From CAYGLF01 sp964350945 (lineage in GTDB: Bacteria > Chlamydiota > Chlamydiia > Chlamydiales > JAAZZY01): 64,000 nucleotides of DNA. Each line of letters opens with the position of its first letter. The stretch's first letter is position 1. A program made the translations under genes and the position numbers. The notes under the pieces were generated by a model, which had not been told where the DNA came from, did not search any database, and saw nothing but the letters and a program-made list of their open reading frames with translations. Location of the stretch: contig CAYGLF010000001.1 of assembly GCA_964350945.1 (NCBI GenBank), forward strand, positions 290,926-354,925. Direction: 5' to 3'. Shown piece by piece: positions 53,448-63,258 of the stretch.

Positions 53448-54515
53448 ATGGGCTTGCACATTAAGACACTCAATATCGCTGGTTATGAGAAAGTCATCGA
53501 AATTCAAGATCGCACTTGTGGGCTACATGCTTTCATTGCTATTCATGACACGACTCTTGGCCCTGCACTTGGTGGCATCCGCTTTCTACCCTATAACACT
53601 CCTCAAGATGCCCTAAAAGATGTTTTGAGACTTGCTAAAGGGATGACCTACAAATCAGCCATCGCTGACCTTAAAGCAGGGGGAGGAAAAAGCACCGTAA
53701 TTTGGGATCCAAATTACCCCAAACCTAAAGAACTCTTACAATCATTCGCAGAAGCTATTAATTCTTTGAATGGCCTCTACGTAGGTGCTGAAGATATGAA
53801 TTGCTTGCTCAGCGATATAGAAACCATGCACAAGTTCTCTCCCCATATTTTAGGGCTACCTGGAGATGGAACAGGTGATCCCGCTCGCTTTACCGCTCGA
53901 GGAGTTTTTGTAGGCATCCAAGCCACCGCTCAATATTTGTGGGGGAGTGATTCCCTGCGCGGGAAAAAAATCGCAATTCAGGGAGCTGGTGGGGTTGGTG
54001 AAAAACTCATCCAGCATTTATTTTGGGCTGGAGCAAATCTATATGTGTCAGACCTACGCCCCGACGTACTCAAATATATCTGCCATGAATACGGCGCTCA
54101 AGCTGTTGCCTGTGATCAAATCTATGATTTAGAGTGCGATATTTTCGTCCCTTGTGCTCAAGGTGCCATTTTAAATCCAGACACGATTCCCCGCCTTAAC
54201 TGTAAGGCTGTTGTGGGAGCTGCCAACAACCAGCTTCTTCATCTTAAAGACAGTCTTTTACTGAAGGACAAAGGGATCCTTTACGCTCCTGACTACCTTG
54301 TTAACGGAGGAGGGGTGATTAGCGTGGCCTCTGCAATGCCCTTAAATGACTCGCACCCTCAAAAAGTTTTATTTCAAGCAGATAAAACCTATGATCGATT
54401 GCTATCAATTTATCAGCGAGCTGATAAAGAAGGTATTTGCCCGAGCACCGCGGCAGATAAATATGTAGAAGAAAAACTTAGCGGAATTAAAGAAAAACAA
54501 AATGCTCTGGTCTAA
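53448..54515 (+). CDS. ldh: Leucine dehydrogenase (Glu/Leu/Phe/Val dehydrogenase family)
   Basis: The enzyme reversibly deaminates branched-chain amino acids with NAD+. Conserved features are GPALGGIRFLPY, AKGMTYKSAIADLKAGGGKS (Lys69 and catalytic Lys81), the Asp in GAEDMNC, and the NAD fold KIAIQGAGGVGEKL. AANNQL and YLVNGGGVISV close the active site. The 355 residues match leucine dehydrogenase and, as I recall, CT_773 of C. trachomatis. AAGGAGGAGC gives a strong ribosome site. It overlaps argS by 14 bases. Confidence 0.92.
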   Translation: MGLHIKTLNIAGYEKVIEIQDRTCGLHAFIAIHDTTLGPALGGIRFLPYNTPQDALKDVLRLAKGMTYKSAIADLKAGGGKSTVIWDPNYPKPKELLQSFAEAINSLNGLYVGAEDMNCLLSDIETMHKFSPHILGLPGDGTGDPARFTARGVFVGIQATAQYLWGSDSLRGKKIAIQGAGGVGEKLIQHLFWAGANLYVSDLRPDVLKYICHEYGAQAVACDQIYDLECDIFVPCAQGAILNPDTIPRLNCKAVVGAANNQLLHLKDSLLLKDKGILYAPDYLVNGGGVISVASAMPLNDSHPQKVLFQADKTYDRLLSIYQRADKEGICPSTAADKYVEEKLSGIKEKQNALV

Positions 54516-56253
54516 CAGTTCTCCAATCGCAGAACAACTTACAGCTCTCTTTAGACAGTTAATTCAAAAAGTGTTCCCCTCCTTGACCTTACAGCAGGTA
54601 GACGATTGCCTTGAAATTACAACTGCAAAGCAGGCATCACACGGACATTATCAGTGTAATAGCGCTTTAAAACTGAGCAAGCAGCTTCGAGATAACCCTC
54701 GTAATATTGCAAAAAAACTTTTGATTACAGATCACCCTGCTATTGCATCTTGTGAAATTGCAGGAGCAGGCTTTATTAACATCACCCTAAAGACAAGCTA
54801 CCTAGAAAAAGAGCTTAATCAGTTAATCTCTTGCCCCCGATTAGGGATTCAAAAGGTCAAAGCCCCTAAACGGGTTATTGTCGAGTTTTCATCCCCCAAC
54901 ACGGCCAAGGAACTTCATGTAGGACACTTAAGGTCGACTATTATCGGAGACTGCCTGTCTCACCTTTTTGAATTTTTAGGTCACGATGTTTTAAGACTCA
55001 ATCATGTCGGCAACTGGGGAACTCCCTTTGGGATGCTAATTCACTTTTTAAAAACAAAGCATCCAGGCGTTTTGGACGGCTCACAACCAGCTTCTCTCTC
55101 TGACCTGGCAAGTTGGTACAAAGAGAGCCGCAAGTGCTTTGACTTGGATGAAACCTTCAAAAAAAAATCACAAGAGCAAGTAGTCAAGCTTCAGGCCCAA
55201 GAAAAAGAGTCTATGGCTGCATGGAAGAAAATTTGTGAAATTTCACGCGAAGGCTACCAGGCAATTTACGATTTGTTAAATGTGCGCATTACTGAGCGTG
55301 GTGAATCCTTTTATATGGATCAGCTCTCGGAGCTCGTTACACTTTTTGAATCAAAAAAACTCACTCAAGTCTCTGACGGAGCCAAATGTATTTTTTTAGA
55401 AGGTTTTGTCGCTCAAGATAACTCTCCACTCCCATTGATTATTCAAAAATCAGATGGTGGGTATAATTATGCTACAACTGACCTTGCAGCTCTCTATCAA
55501 CGCATTCATGTAGAAAAAGCCGATCGCATTATCTATGTCGTCGACAATGGTCAAAGCTTACATTTTCAAATGGTTTTTAAAGCGGCTATTCAAGCGGGTT
55601 ACTACGATCCACAAAAAACAGAAGTCACTCATGTTCCCTTTGGACTCGTACTTGGTTCTGACGGCAAAAAATTTAAAACACGAAGTGGAGATTCCGAGAA
55701 ACTAATCGATTTACTACACCTTGCAATTTCAAAATCGAAACAAATTCTTGAGAATAGAAAGCCTCCAATCCAAAACTTGGACCAGACTGCACAGGTCTTA
55801 GGCATCAATGCAGTAAAGTATGCCGATCTTTCAAGCCTTCGCACTAAAGATTACCCATTTAGCTACGATAAAATGTTGCAGTTTGAAGGGAATACGGCTG
55901 CTTTTTTACTATATGCCTTTGTTCGCATTCAAAGCATTGAGAGAAAAGCTGGGTTTTGTCTAGAAGTATTTAAAGATAAGTTAATCGATTTAAAACATCC
56001 CCAAGAAATTGCACTCGGTCTTCATGTCCTTCAACTTAAAGAAGTTCTTGAGTCTGTTGCCCACTCTTTGTTACCCAATCGTCTCTGTGACTATTTGTAT
56101 CAACTCGCTGATAAGTTCAACGCTTTTTTTAGAGACTGCCCTGTGATCAATTCTCCAGAAAAAGACTCACGCCTTTTGTTATGCAGTCTAGTCAAAAAGA
56201 CCTTCGAGATTGGTTTTTCTATCCTTGGACTGGGAACTGTTGAAAAAATGTAG
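54502..56253 (+). CDS. argS: Arginyl-tRNA synthetase
   Basis: ArgRS charges tRNA(Arg). The 583 residues carry the N-terminal Add-1 tRNA-binding domain, the class I HIGH motif as ELHVGHLRSTIIGD, and NHVGNWGTPFGMLI. The canonical KMSKS is replaced by GSDGKKFKTRSGD, which is normal for ArgRS. The DALR anticodon domain closes the protein. The start overlaps ldh, and the stop lies three bases from the convergent pgsA stop. Confidence 0.96.
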   Translation: MLWSNSSPIAEQLTALFRQLIQKVFPSLTLQQVDDCLEITTAKQASHGHYQCNSALKLSKQLRDNPRNIAKKLLITDHPAIASCEIAGAGFINITLKTSYLEKELNQLISCPRLGIQKVKAPKRVIVEFSSPNTAKELHVGHLRSTIIGDCLSHLFEFLGHDVLRLNHVGNWGTPFGMLIHFLKTKHPGVLDGSQPASLSDLASWYKESRKCFDLDETFKKKSQEQVVKLQAQEKESMAAWKKICEISREGYQAIYDLLNVRITERGESFYMDQLSELVTLFESKKLTQVSDGAKCIFLEGFVAQDNSPLPLIIQKSDGGYNYATTDLAALYQRIHVEKADRIIYVVDNGQSLHFQMVFKAAIQAGYYDPQKTEVTHVPFGLVLGSDGKKFKTRSGDSEKLIDLLHLAISKSKQILENRKPPIQNLDQTAQVLGINAVKYADLSSLRTKDYPFSYDKMLQFEGNTAAFLLYAFVRIQSIERKAGFCLEVFKDKLIDLKHPQEIALGLHVLQLKEVLESVAHSLLPNRLCDYLYQLADKFNAFFRDCPVINSPEKDSRLLLCSLVKKTFEIGFSILGLGTVEKM

Positions 56254-56256
56254 GCA

Positions 56257-56763
56257 CTAAGGGCGCGTTGACTTTTTAAAGCCCCGGTATAAGCCAAGCG
56301 CTGTCAACATTCCGAGTGGGATGAAGGCGGCATATATATACCAAGGAAGTTGTACTTGGATCACCACAAATATGAGCACCAAAAACTGAGCGCTCGTGGT
56401 AATTTTCCCCCATACAATTGACTTAAATTCGAATTGATCCCAGCCTCGACTCAAAGTGAGGTAAATTCCAAAAATAAACAAACAGATGTCTCTTGAAAGC
56501 ATACAAACCATTCCCCAAACAGGCATTTGTGAGGTTGCTACTAAAATACCAAGAGAAAAGAAGACAAAAAATTTGTCCATAATAGGGTCTAAAATAGTGC
56601 CTAGCTGACTGACCGTTTTATTCTTGCGTGCAAAGTAACCGTCCAAACAATCGCTGAGCATAGCGAGTGCTATAGCGGCGAGACGAACCGTCATATTATC
56701 GATAATAAACATAAAAGCAGCAGGTAACCTGAGCAATGTTAAAGCATTAGACAGCGAAAGCAT
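56257..56763 (-). CDS. pgsA: CDP-alcohol phosphatidyltransferase (PgsA-like)
   Basis: This integral membrane enzyme of phospholipid synthesis most likely makes phosphatidylglycerol phosphate. The CDP-alcohol motif is complete: SDCLDGYFARK then GTILDPIMDKFFVF, giving the D..DG..AR....G...D...D pattern. The 168 residues have four or five hydrophobic helices. The ATG lies two bases after the DedA stop. Other head groups (CDP-diacylglycerol with serine or inositol) are less likely at this length but not excluded. Confidence 0.85.
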   Translation of the reverse strand: MLSLSNALTLLRLPAAFMFIIDNMTVRLAAIALAMLSDCLDGYFARKNKTVSQLGTILDPIMDKFFVFFSLGILVATSQMPVWGMVCMLSRDICLFIFGIYLTLSRGWDQFEFKSIVWGKITTSAQFLVLIFVVIQVQLPWYIYAAFIPLGMLTALGLYRGFKKSTRP

Positions 56764-56765
56764 TT

Positions 56766-57392
56766 TTAAACAATGGGGTCCTTAGATTTTTTGTTCCTCT
56801 TTGTACGCTTATAGCAAAGAGCTGTAATAGTAAAAACTATAAAGATTGCAAAAATTACTAAATTGGCTTTCCCCATGTAGGACAACACTTTGGGATAACC
56901 TTCTGCTAAAAAATATGCTAGAAAGAACCAAACTGCATTGGATAAAAGACAAGCTAACCCATCGACGAGAATAAATTTTACGAATTTCATCCTCACCATT
57001 CCAGCAGACATAAATAAGAAGTTGCGGACTCCAAAAGGAATAAATCGCCCCACCAGTAGGGTTCTGGTTCCATATTGGCTATAAAATTGCTGAACTCTAT
57101 CCATCCGGCTATTATCCACAATTTTTGCCAAATACTTATTAGATCTTAGCCAAGGGGTCAAAGATCTTCCAATCCAGTAAGACATGACATCAGAGACATA
57201 ACAACCTAAAAAAATAAATGTGAAAATTTTATACGTATTTTGAGGAACTATTGTTGAGGCAATTACAGCACCAGTAAGGACTATAAGATCTTCGCTAATA
57301 GGCAAATTTAAACCCGCTAGAATTAATAGCAAAAAGAACCACCAGTGCGCTGACGCTGCATTATTTGCAATCAATTCTAAGACTGTTTCCAT
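56766..57392 (-). CDS. DedA/SNARE-associated family membrane protein
   Basis: This inner-membrane protein belongs to the DedA family, whose members act in lipid flipping and membrane homeostasis. The family motif region is GLNLPISEDLIVLTGAVIAS, and the C-terminal RFIPFGVRNFLFMSAGMVRM (G-R-F-x-P-x-x-R) is diagnostic. About five hydrophobic stretches are visible. The longest frame begins with GTG at 57407. ATG 57392 is chosen, although no ribosome site clearly favours either. Pairing with pgsA suits a lipid role. Confidence 0.87.
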   Translation of the reverse strand: METVLELIANNAASAHWWFFLLLILAGLNLPISEDLIVLTGAVIASTIVPQNTYKIFTFIFLGCYVSDVMSYWIGRSLTPWLRSNKYLAKIVDNSRMDRVQQFYSQYGTRTLLVGRFIPFGVRNFLFMSAGMVRMKFVKFILVDGLACLLSNAVWFFLAYFLAEGYPKVLSYMGKANLVIFAIFIVFTITALCYKRTKRNKKSKDPIV

Positions 57393-57467
57393 CAGCGCAT
57401 TAACCACCGGTAATGAATTTAGAAGGCATTATACTTTTTCACACTTAATAACTAAAGATTTAAACCT

Positions 57468-58553
57468 TTAACTTGGTTTCTTCTGATTTAAATGCACCGT
57501 TGTTGTCGGAAAGGCAATCTCCGCCCCATTTTTCTGAATAATGCGACCTACTTCGAGTAAGACTTGTTGCTGAGCTTCTAACCACTCTTTCCATACTATG
57601 GACTTGGTAAAGGTATATATTAAAATATTTAATGAAGAGGGAGCATACTCTACAAAATCAACCAGAAGATGCTGCGAACTATCTATTTTTGAATTATTTT
57701 TCAACATCTCACGAATTTCATTAACTATTTTTTCAACAACATCAAAATCTTCATAGCGTACTCCAACTGTTTGGTAAATGCGCCGGTTTGTCATGCGAGA
57801 AGCGTTAACTATGATTTGTGAGGAAAACAGGGAATTAGGCACATAAAAGGGGCGTTTATCAAAACTTCTGAGGCATGTTAGGTAAAAACCAATATGCTCT
57901 ACTGTCCCCTCAGTTTCTTTATTCAGCGTATGAATCCAGTCCCCTATTTGAAACGGGCGTGTGATATGAAGCATAAACCCACTAAAAAAGTTCGCAAAAA
58001 CATCCTTAGCAGCAAAACCGAGTGCAAGTCCCCCAACTCCGCCCAGAGCTATCAGTGCTCCAATATGAATTCCAAGAGTATCTAAAATGATCAGCATGGC
58101 GACCACAAAGATTGTAAAGGAAGCTAGCTTTGAAAGAAGGTTTATTTTGGCATGATCAGGAGTTTTCCCAGAGTACAGCAATCTCTTCATCCATGAGTAT
58201 TGGAATTGTTTTTTGGCTTCCACAAAAAGCCACGTAAATCCTCCAATGATGACTAAACGTCGAAATTGAGCAAATGCAGCGCTAAGGTCGCTTACCATAG
58301 GAAGTTGAACGATGGCTATATAAACCATATAAGATAATCCCAAGAGCCAAATCATCAGATGGATTGGCTTTATAATCCTTTGAACGAAGTTAGATTTTAA
58401 AAAATTTTCTTTGAGTTTTTTAGACTGTTGGTAGATGCGATGAACCACGTAGCGAACCACAATATTTAGTACAATGACAAGGAGTAAAATAAACCCCTCT
58501 TCAATCATAATACCTAAGCTAGGATGCAAGAATTCTCTTAAAAACTGAAACAT
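57468..58553 (-). CDS. Mechanosensitive channel of the MscS family
   Basis: This membrane channel opens under tension to release solutes. The 361 residues have five N-terminal hydrophobic segments and the MscS pore helix (GVGGLALGFAAKDVFANFFSG). The beta domain follows (ITRPFQIGDWI, GTVEHIGFYLTCLRSFD, VPNSLFSSQIIVNAS). The size resembles YnaI-like relatives more than short MscS (286 residues). It stands alone, 60 bases upstream of dedA on the same strand. Confidence 0.92.
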   Translation of the reverse strand: MFQFLREFLHPSLGIMIEEGFILLLVIVLNIVVRYVVHRIYQQSKKLKENFLKSNFVQRIIKPIHLMIWLLGLSYMVYIAIVQLPMVSDLSAAFAQFRRLVIIGGFTWLFVEAKKQFQYSWMKRLLYSGKTPDHAKINLLSKLASFTIFVVAMLIILDTLGIHIGALIALGGVGGLALGFAAKDVFANFFSGFMLHITRPFQIGDWIHTLNKETEGTVEHIGFYLTCLRSFDKRPFYVPNSLFSSQIIVNASRMTNRRIYQTVGVRYEDFDVVEKIVNEIREMLKNNSKIDSSQHLLVDFVEYAPSSLNILIYTFTKSIVWKEWLEAQQQVLLEVGRIIQKNGAEIAFPTTTVHLNQKKPS

Positions 58554-58673
58554 AGTAAAACTATTTTTTTGTTACTTAAAATAAGGCCATCCAGCGTACA
58601 GGATTTGGCTTTTATTTGTATAGCTTAACAGCTCTTGAAAATGGAGTACGACACCCCACTTTCACAGCTTTTT

Positions 58674-59306
58674 TTAAGATTTGAGCGAATAACCATGATT
58701 TTCTAAAAAAGCGACCAGCTCGTTGTTACCCTCTTCGTGAGCGTCTTTCAAAAGTTCGGCAACAGAGTCGTACTCAGAATCAATCATTTCTTCAATAGCA
58801 AGCCCATGCTGATACAAGATTTCCATAATCTCTATATAAGCCCCACGCTCTCCAGAATCAGCTAAAAGAGGCGATGTTGTCTTACCATCTGCCACGATTT
58901 TAAAATGAACATCAGCTCCAGCTTCTACAAGAGCTCTAACAGCTTCTACATTTCGGGTGTGGGCAGCAAAGAAAAGAGGGGGGATTGAGCCTTCCGTAAA
59001 GGTTTCATTGATGCAAGTGGTAATGATCGTATATAAGATTTCATTGATGCAAATGGGAATGATCGTAGATTCAAAGGAGTTTGGCTTAAGTTCATAAAAT
59101 CCCCCGATAGCTTTTACCAGTGCATCCATTGTTGACCCGTCGAGCTCAAGCGGAGTGTTGGGATTCGCTCCTTGAGCAAGTAGTTCTCTAAGTTTTTCAC
59201 TGTCATTTAATTCCAGTGCTTCAAGAATATCTTGAGAAGTTGGGGTGTAAAAATCATTAGATAGTTCATAGTAGTTATGGTTGACTTGAATAGGCTGAAT
59301 TGACAT
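58674..59306 (-). CDS. Small ankyrin-like protein
   Basis: This 210-residue soluble protein has an ankyrin-like core: ILEALELNDSEKLRELLAQG followed by ANPNTP, and PPLFFAAHTRNVEAVRALVE followed by AGADVH. Degenerate units follow (EIMEILYQHGLAI, EEGNNELVAFLENHGYS). A 36-base tandem duplication encodes two similar 12-residue blocks around CINEILYTIITTCINE, between ankyrin units. No signal peptide is present. It may be a host-directed or regulatory protein; the partner is unknown. Confidence 0.8.
   Translation of the reverse strand: MSIQPIQVNHNYYELSNDFYTPTSQDILEALELNDSEKLRELLAQGANPNTPLELDGSTMDALVKAIGGFYELKPNSFESTIIPICINEILYTIITTCINETFTEGSIPPLFFAAHTRNVEAVRALVEAGADVHFKIVADGKTTSPLLADSGERGAYIEIMEILYQHGLAIEEMIDSEYDSVAELLKDAHEEGNNELVAFLENHGYSLKS
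59003..59074. repeat. 36-base tandem duplication
   Basis: The unit beginning TTTCATTGATGCAA occurs at 59003-59038 and 59039-59074. The first 28 bases differ at only two positions, so the copy is fairly recent. It is in frame (12 codons) inside the ankyrin-like gene. Confidence 0.85.
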
Positions 59307-59530
59307 AAAAACCTCCCTTTAGGCTTTGGTATTTAAAAACATAAATTTCATTTTAAATCATTTTAAAAATTAAGTCACGTTCTTTTTGAAGGCGATTTTT
59401 CATCTAGTAGCCTGATTTCAAGGAGAATCAAATCGCTCCTTTCAGTCATTACAAAAGATTTTTTTATTGCTTAAAAATAAGCTCGTATAGGATACCTTGA
59501 AGCACTTTGTTTATACCCTTAAGGATCCCT

Positions 59531-60595
59531 ATGAAGCTTGTTAGAGAATCACTATTTAGTTCAGCTGTCCGCTCATTTTGCATTTCTTTTTTTGCAGTCA
59601 TAGGAATTGTTATTGCTGTTTTTATCATTTTGCTAGCTTTTGGAGCAGGAAAAACAGCTAAGTCTTCCGAAGCTTCCAATTTTGAAATGATTATTCCAGA
59701 TACCAATGGCCGTAAATACGTTATGTCGTCACAAAAACCGCTCTTACTACGTATCGATATCAATGGAGTAATTGGATCGGGGGGCATGCAAGGGATTTCT
59801 GCGGAAAACATCCGAGCTATTTTAAATGAATCTCAAGCAGGCGCCCTTAAAAATGGATTGGTTAAAGGCATTTTGCTCTACATCAATTCTCCAGGAGGAG
59901 GAGCAACCACATCAGAGAGTATTTACGAGGCCCTCAAACAATACAGTCTCAAGTACCAAATTCCTATCTACGCTTATGTAGAAGGCTTGTGCGCTTCTGG
60001 AGGGATGTACATCGCCTGTGCAGCCGATAAGATATATGCCACAGAAACCAGTGTGATTGGATCTGTAGGTGTGATTGGAATGTTCTTCAACTATTCTGAT
60101 GGGATGGGGAAAATAGGAATTCAAAACAAAACACTCACGGCGGGAACTGGTAAAGATGATCTAAACCCCTACAAACCCTGGCAGGAAAATAGTGGAAATT
60201 CGATGCAGCATATTATTGACCTAAACTACAAACAGTTTATTTCTGTCGTCTCCAAAGAAAGACCTAAATTAACTGAAAAGCAGTTGATCAATAAATATGG
60301 AGCTAATGTGTATTATGCTACTGAAGCAGAACAGTACGGATATATTGATGGCGCTGGATATCAACTTCAAGAAGTTGCTCAGATGCTTGCAAAATCAGCG
60401 GGCATTACAGACAATAAATTCCAAGTTATTCAGCTAGAGCCTAAAGTTAGATTTACTGACTTCCTCTCTCTAAAAAATAGCCTTGTAGCAAATCCTAGCT
60501 TAATGGATCTCATTAAGAAAAATCCCTTTTCCTTTTTAAGCCCAATTAACGGTGAACTCATGAATTTATATACGCCAGCTCCTGATTCGTTATGA
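59531..60595 (+). CDS. sppA: Signal peptide peptidase SppA/SohB (S49 protease)
   Basis: This membrane-bound serine protease clears signal peptides or membrane proteins. An N-terminal anchor lies at about 13-37 (SFFAVIGIVIAVFIILLAFG). The S49 core includes LYINSPGGGATTSE and the nucleophile Ser in VEGLCASGGMYIAC. A conserved Lys lies in TAGTGKDDLNPY, consistent with a Ser-Lys dyad. The longest frame starts with TTG at 59507. ATG 59531 has TTAAGGA six bases upstream and gives 354 residues. It overlaps polA by four bases. The order sppA-polA-coaE-rho matches C. trachomatis (CT_494-491, from memory). Confidence 0.92.
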   Translation: MKLVRESLFSSAVRSFCISFFAVIGIVIAVFIILLAFGAGKTAKSSEASNFEMIIPDTNGRKYVMSSQKPLLLRIDINGVIGSGGMQGISAENIRAILNESQAGALKNGLVKGILLYINSPGGGATTSESIYEALKQYSLKYQIPIYAYVEGLCASGGMYIACAADKIYATETSVIGSVGVIGMFFNYSDGMGKIGIQNKTLTAGTGKDDLNPYKPWQENSGNSMQHIIDLNYKQFISVVSKERPKLTEKQLINKYGANVYYATEAEQYGYIDGAGYQLQEVAQMLAKSAGITDNKFQVIQLEPKVRFTDFLSLKNSLVANPSLMDLIKKNPFSFLSPINGELMNLYTPAPDSL

Positions 60596-63258
60596 AAAAA
60601 ATATTTATCCTAGACGCTCTGGGATACCTTTTTAGATCGTACTATGCGATTCGTCGTTTGAGTCGACCCTCTGGAGAGTCGACCAACGCCCTTTATGGCT
60701 TTATCCGTGCCATCTTAAAACTTTCAAATGATTTTAACCCCTCCCACTTAGTCGTTGTATTTGATGGCCCTAACAATACCAAAAAGCGTTGTGCCATTTT
60801 TCCAGAGTACAAAGCAAACCGCCTCTCTCCTCCCGAAGATTTACCTCACCAGCTCCAGTGGGCCTATGACTTTTGTTCAATTGCCAATATTCCTAAGCTA
60901 CGCCTTCCGGGTGTTGAGGCTGACGATGTGATGGCTGCTGTTGCCCTGTGGGCAAGCAAGCAAGGCTCTGAAGCCTTTATCTGTAGCAGCGATAAAGACT
61001 TATTTCAGCTCGTCTCCGAGCGTATTTCCATATTAAACACAAATAAAAACAATCTCCTATACGATTCTCAGCAGGTAAAAAAACACTTTGGAGTGTGGCC
61101 CTCTCAAATCAGGGACTACTTAGCTATTGTAGGAGATGCCTCGGATAATGTTCCGGGAATCAAGGGGTTTGGGCCTAAAACAGCGCAAAGTCTGCTTGAG
61201 CAAGCAACCACACTAGAGGAGCTTAAAAAGAACCCAGAGAAATACCTTAATGAGAAAAAATGTGAGGTATTCCAATCCCACCTTCCACAACTTGAAATTA
61301 GCAAACAGCTGGTAACCCTAGATACTAACTTAGAAATCCCTACCAACCCTGATGACTACAAGCTTGTACCCGCAAATAACGAGCAAATGGCCCTTTTTTT
61401 TGAGGACATGAACTTTAAATCTCTTCTCAAGGAATTTAAATTAGATCAAAACATACCCTCTACCGTCAAAGAGGTCATGCCTCAAGCAAAAATCATCCAA
61501 GACACTTTTCAGCTCGATGAGTTAATAGATCATCTCATGCAGCAAAAGGAAATTTGTTTTGACACCGAAACGACGCACATTAATCCACTACGCGCACAAA
61601 TGGTAGGTCTTGGAATTGGCCATTCGACTAATAAGCTCTGGTACATCCCTTTCAATGGACGTATTTGTCAAAAGACCCTAGTTGCCAAGCTAAAACCTCT
61701 TTTTGAAAACCCAAACATCCGTTTTTCAGGTCACCACCTAAAGTACGATCTGCATATTTTAAAAAATGCTGGAATAGACGCCCCACAAATTGGCGACGAC
61801 TCCATTTTACTTTCTTACCTCCTCACTCCCCACCTGCGTCAACATTCTCTAGATGACCTAGCACTGCAGCACTTTGGCTACCCCAAGATTGCAATCAAAG
61901 ACTTAATAGGGTCTGGAAAACAACAAAAAAGCATGGCCGAAATCGATATTGAAACCGTTGCCAATTACTGCTGTGAAGATGTTTGGATGACGATGAAACT
62001 GGTTCAACTTTTAAAAGAGAAAGTCAAACAGGCTGATCTTTTATCTGTTTATAACGACATTGAACTTCCCCTGGTAAAGGTCTTGTTTAAGATGGAAAGG
62101 CAAGGAATCTACGTTGATATTAATCAGCTCAAAAAACTGAAGATCAAGCTTACTCAAAATTTAGAGCGACTCGAGCAAGAGACCTATGCCATAGCAGGCG
62201 AATCATTCAATCTCAAATCCCCAAAGCAGCTCGGCACAATCTTATTTGAAAAACTCGCCATCCCCCCCCTGAAGAAAACGAAGACAGGATTTTCCACGAA
62301 TGCCGAGACTTTAGAGGCCCTAGAGAAAGAGCATCCTATTATTGAAAAGATTTTAGAGTATCGCATGTTAGAAAAGTTGCGCTCAACCTATGTAGAATCT
62401 TTAGTCGAAGACCAGTTTGAAAATACACAGCGAATACATTGCAGCTTCCATCAAACTATTACAGCTACAGGAAGGCTCTCTTGCACTAATCCTAATTTAC
62501 AGAATATTCCGGTGAGAACAGAGCAGGGAAGAGAAATTCGACAAGCTTTTTGTCCCCAAAAAGAGGGATGGAGCTATATTGCTGCAGATTACTCTCAAAT
62601 AGAGCTCAGACTTCTTGCTCACTATAGCCAAGATCCCCTCTTGCTAGAGACCTTCCACAATCATGGAGATATTCATACATCTACCGCTGCTAAAATTTTC
62701 AAAATCCCCCTTTCAGAAGTCAGTAAAGAGCGCCGCTCTCTAGCAAAAGCTGTCAACTTTGGCATTATCTATGGTCAGCAAGCCTTCGGCTTATCTAAAC
62801 AGCTTAAAATTAGTGTTGGGGAGGCCAAAGAATTTATAGAGACTTATTTCCAGCAGTACCCCAAAGTATTAGATTACCTTGAAAATTGCAAAAAAGAGGC
62901 CGCAGAAAAAAAATATGCCCGATCTCTTTTTGGAAGAAAGCGCCCTCTTTTAGAAATTGGAAGCAGCAATAAACTGCTCAAGCAAGCTGCAGAACGCCTT
63001 GCGGTAAACTCTCCTTTCCAAGGCACAAATGCAGATATCATTAAGATTGCCATGGCTCAAATAGACGAGAGACTTAACAAGCAAAATAAGAAAAGCTTTA
63101 TGGTGCTTCAGATCCATGATGAACTTTTATTTGAAGCTTTAGACTCAGAAATTGAAGAAATTTCTAGGGATGTCAAAGACATTATGGAAAATGTAATTTC
63201 ACTAAAGGTCCCATTGACAGTAGATATTAAGATTGGCAAAAATTGGAAAGAATGTTAG
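60592..63258 (+). CDS. polA: DNA polymerase I
   Basis: PolA fills gaps and removes primers. The 888 residues hold all three domains. The 5' nuclease domain has VVFDGPNNTKK, GVEADDVMA and SSDKDLFQLV. The 3'-5' exonuclease motifs are intact: CFDTETTHI, SGHHLKYDLHIL and NYCCEDVWM. The polymerase motifs are AADYSQIELRLLA (A), RRSLAKAVNFGIIYGQ (B) and QIHDELLFEA (C). The ATG overlaps the sppA stop (ATGA). Confidence 0.97.
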   Translation: MKKIFILDALGYLFRSYYAIRRLSRPSGESTNALYGFIRAILKLSNDFNPSHLVVVFDGPNNTKKRCAIFPEYKANRLSPPEDLPHQLQWAYDFCSIANIPKLRLPGVEADDVMAAVALWASKQGSEAFICSSDKDLFQLVSERISILNTNKNNLLYDSQQVKKHFGVWPSQIRDYLAIVGDASDNVPGIKGFGPKTAQSLLEQATTLEELKKNPEKYLNEKKCEVFQSHLPQLEISKQLVTLDTNLEIPTNPDDYKLVPANNEQMALFFEDMNFKSLLKEFKLDQNIPSTVKEVMPQAKIIQDTFQLDELIDHLMQQKEICFDTETTHINPLRAQMVGLGIGHSTNKLWYIPFNGRICQKTLVAKLKPLFENPNIRFSGHHLKYDLHILKNAGIDAPQIGDDSILLSYLLTPHLRQHSLDDLALQHFGYPKIAIKDLIGSGKQQKSMAEIDIETVANYCCEDVWMTMKLVQLLKEKVKQADLLSVYNDIELPLVKVLFKMERQGIYVDINQLKKLKIKLTQNLERLEQETYAIAGESFNLKSPKQLGTILFEKLAIPPLKKTKTGFSTNAETLEALEKEHPIIEKILEYRMLEKLRSTYVESLVEDQFENTQRIHCSFHQTITATGRLSCTNPNLQNIPVRTEQGREIRQAFCPQKEGWSYIAADYSQIELRLLAHYSQDPLLLETFHNHGDIHTSTAAKIFKIPLSEVSKERRSLAKAVNFGIIYGQQAFGLSKQLKISVGEAKEFIETYFQQYPKVLDYLENCKKEAAEKKYARSLFGRKRPLLEIGSSNKLLKQAAERLAVNSPFQGTNADIIKIAMAQIDERLNKQNKKSFMVLQIHDELLFEALDSEIEEISRDVKDIMENVISLKVPLTVDIKIGKNWKEC

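Noticed and set aside
55660..55700. Missing KMSKS motif in ArgS as a sign of inactivation
   Set aside because: Many bacterial ArgRS proteins lack canonical KMSKS; the rest of the enzyme is intact.
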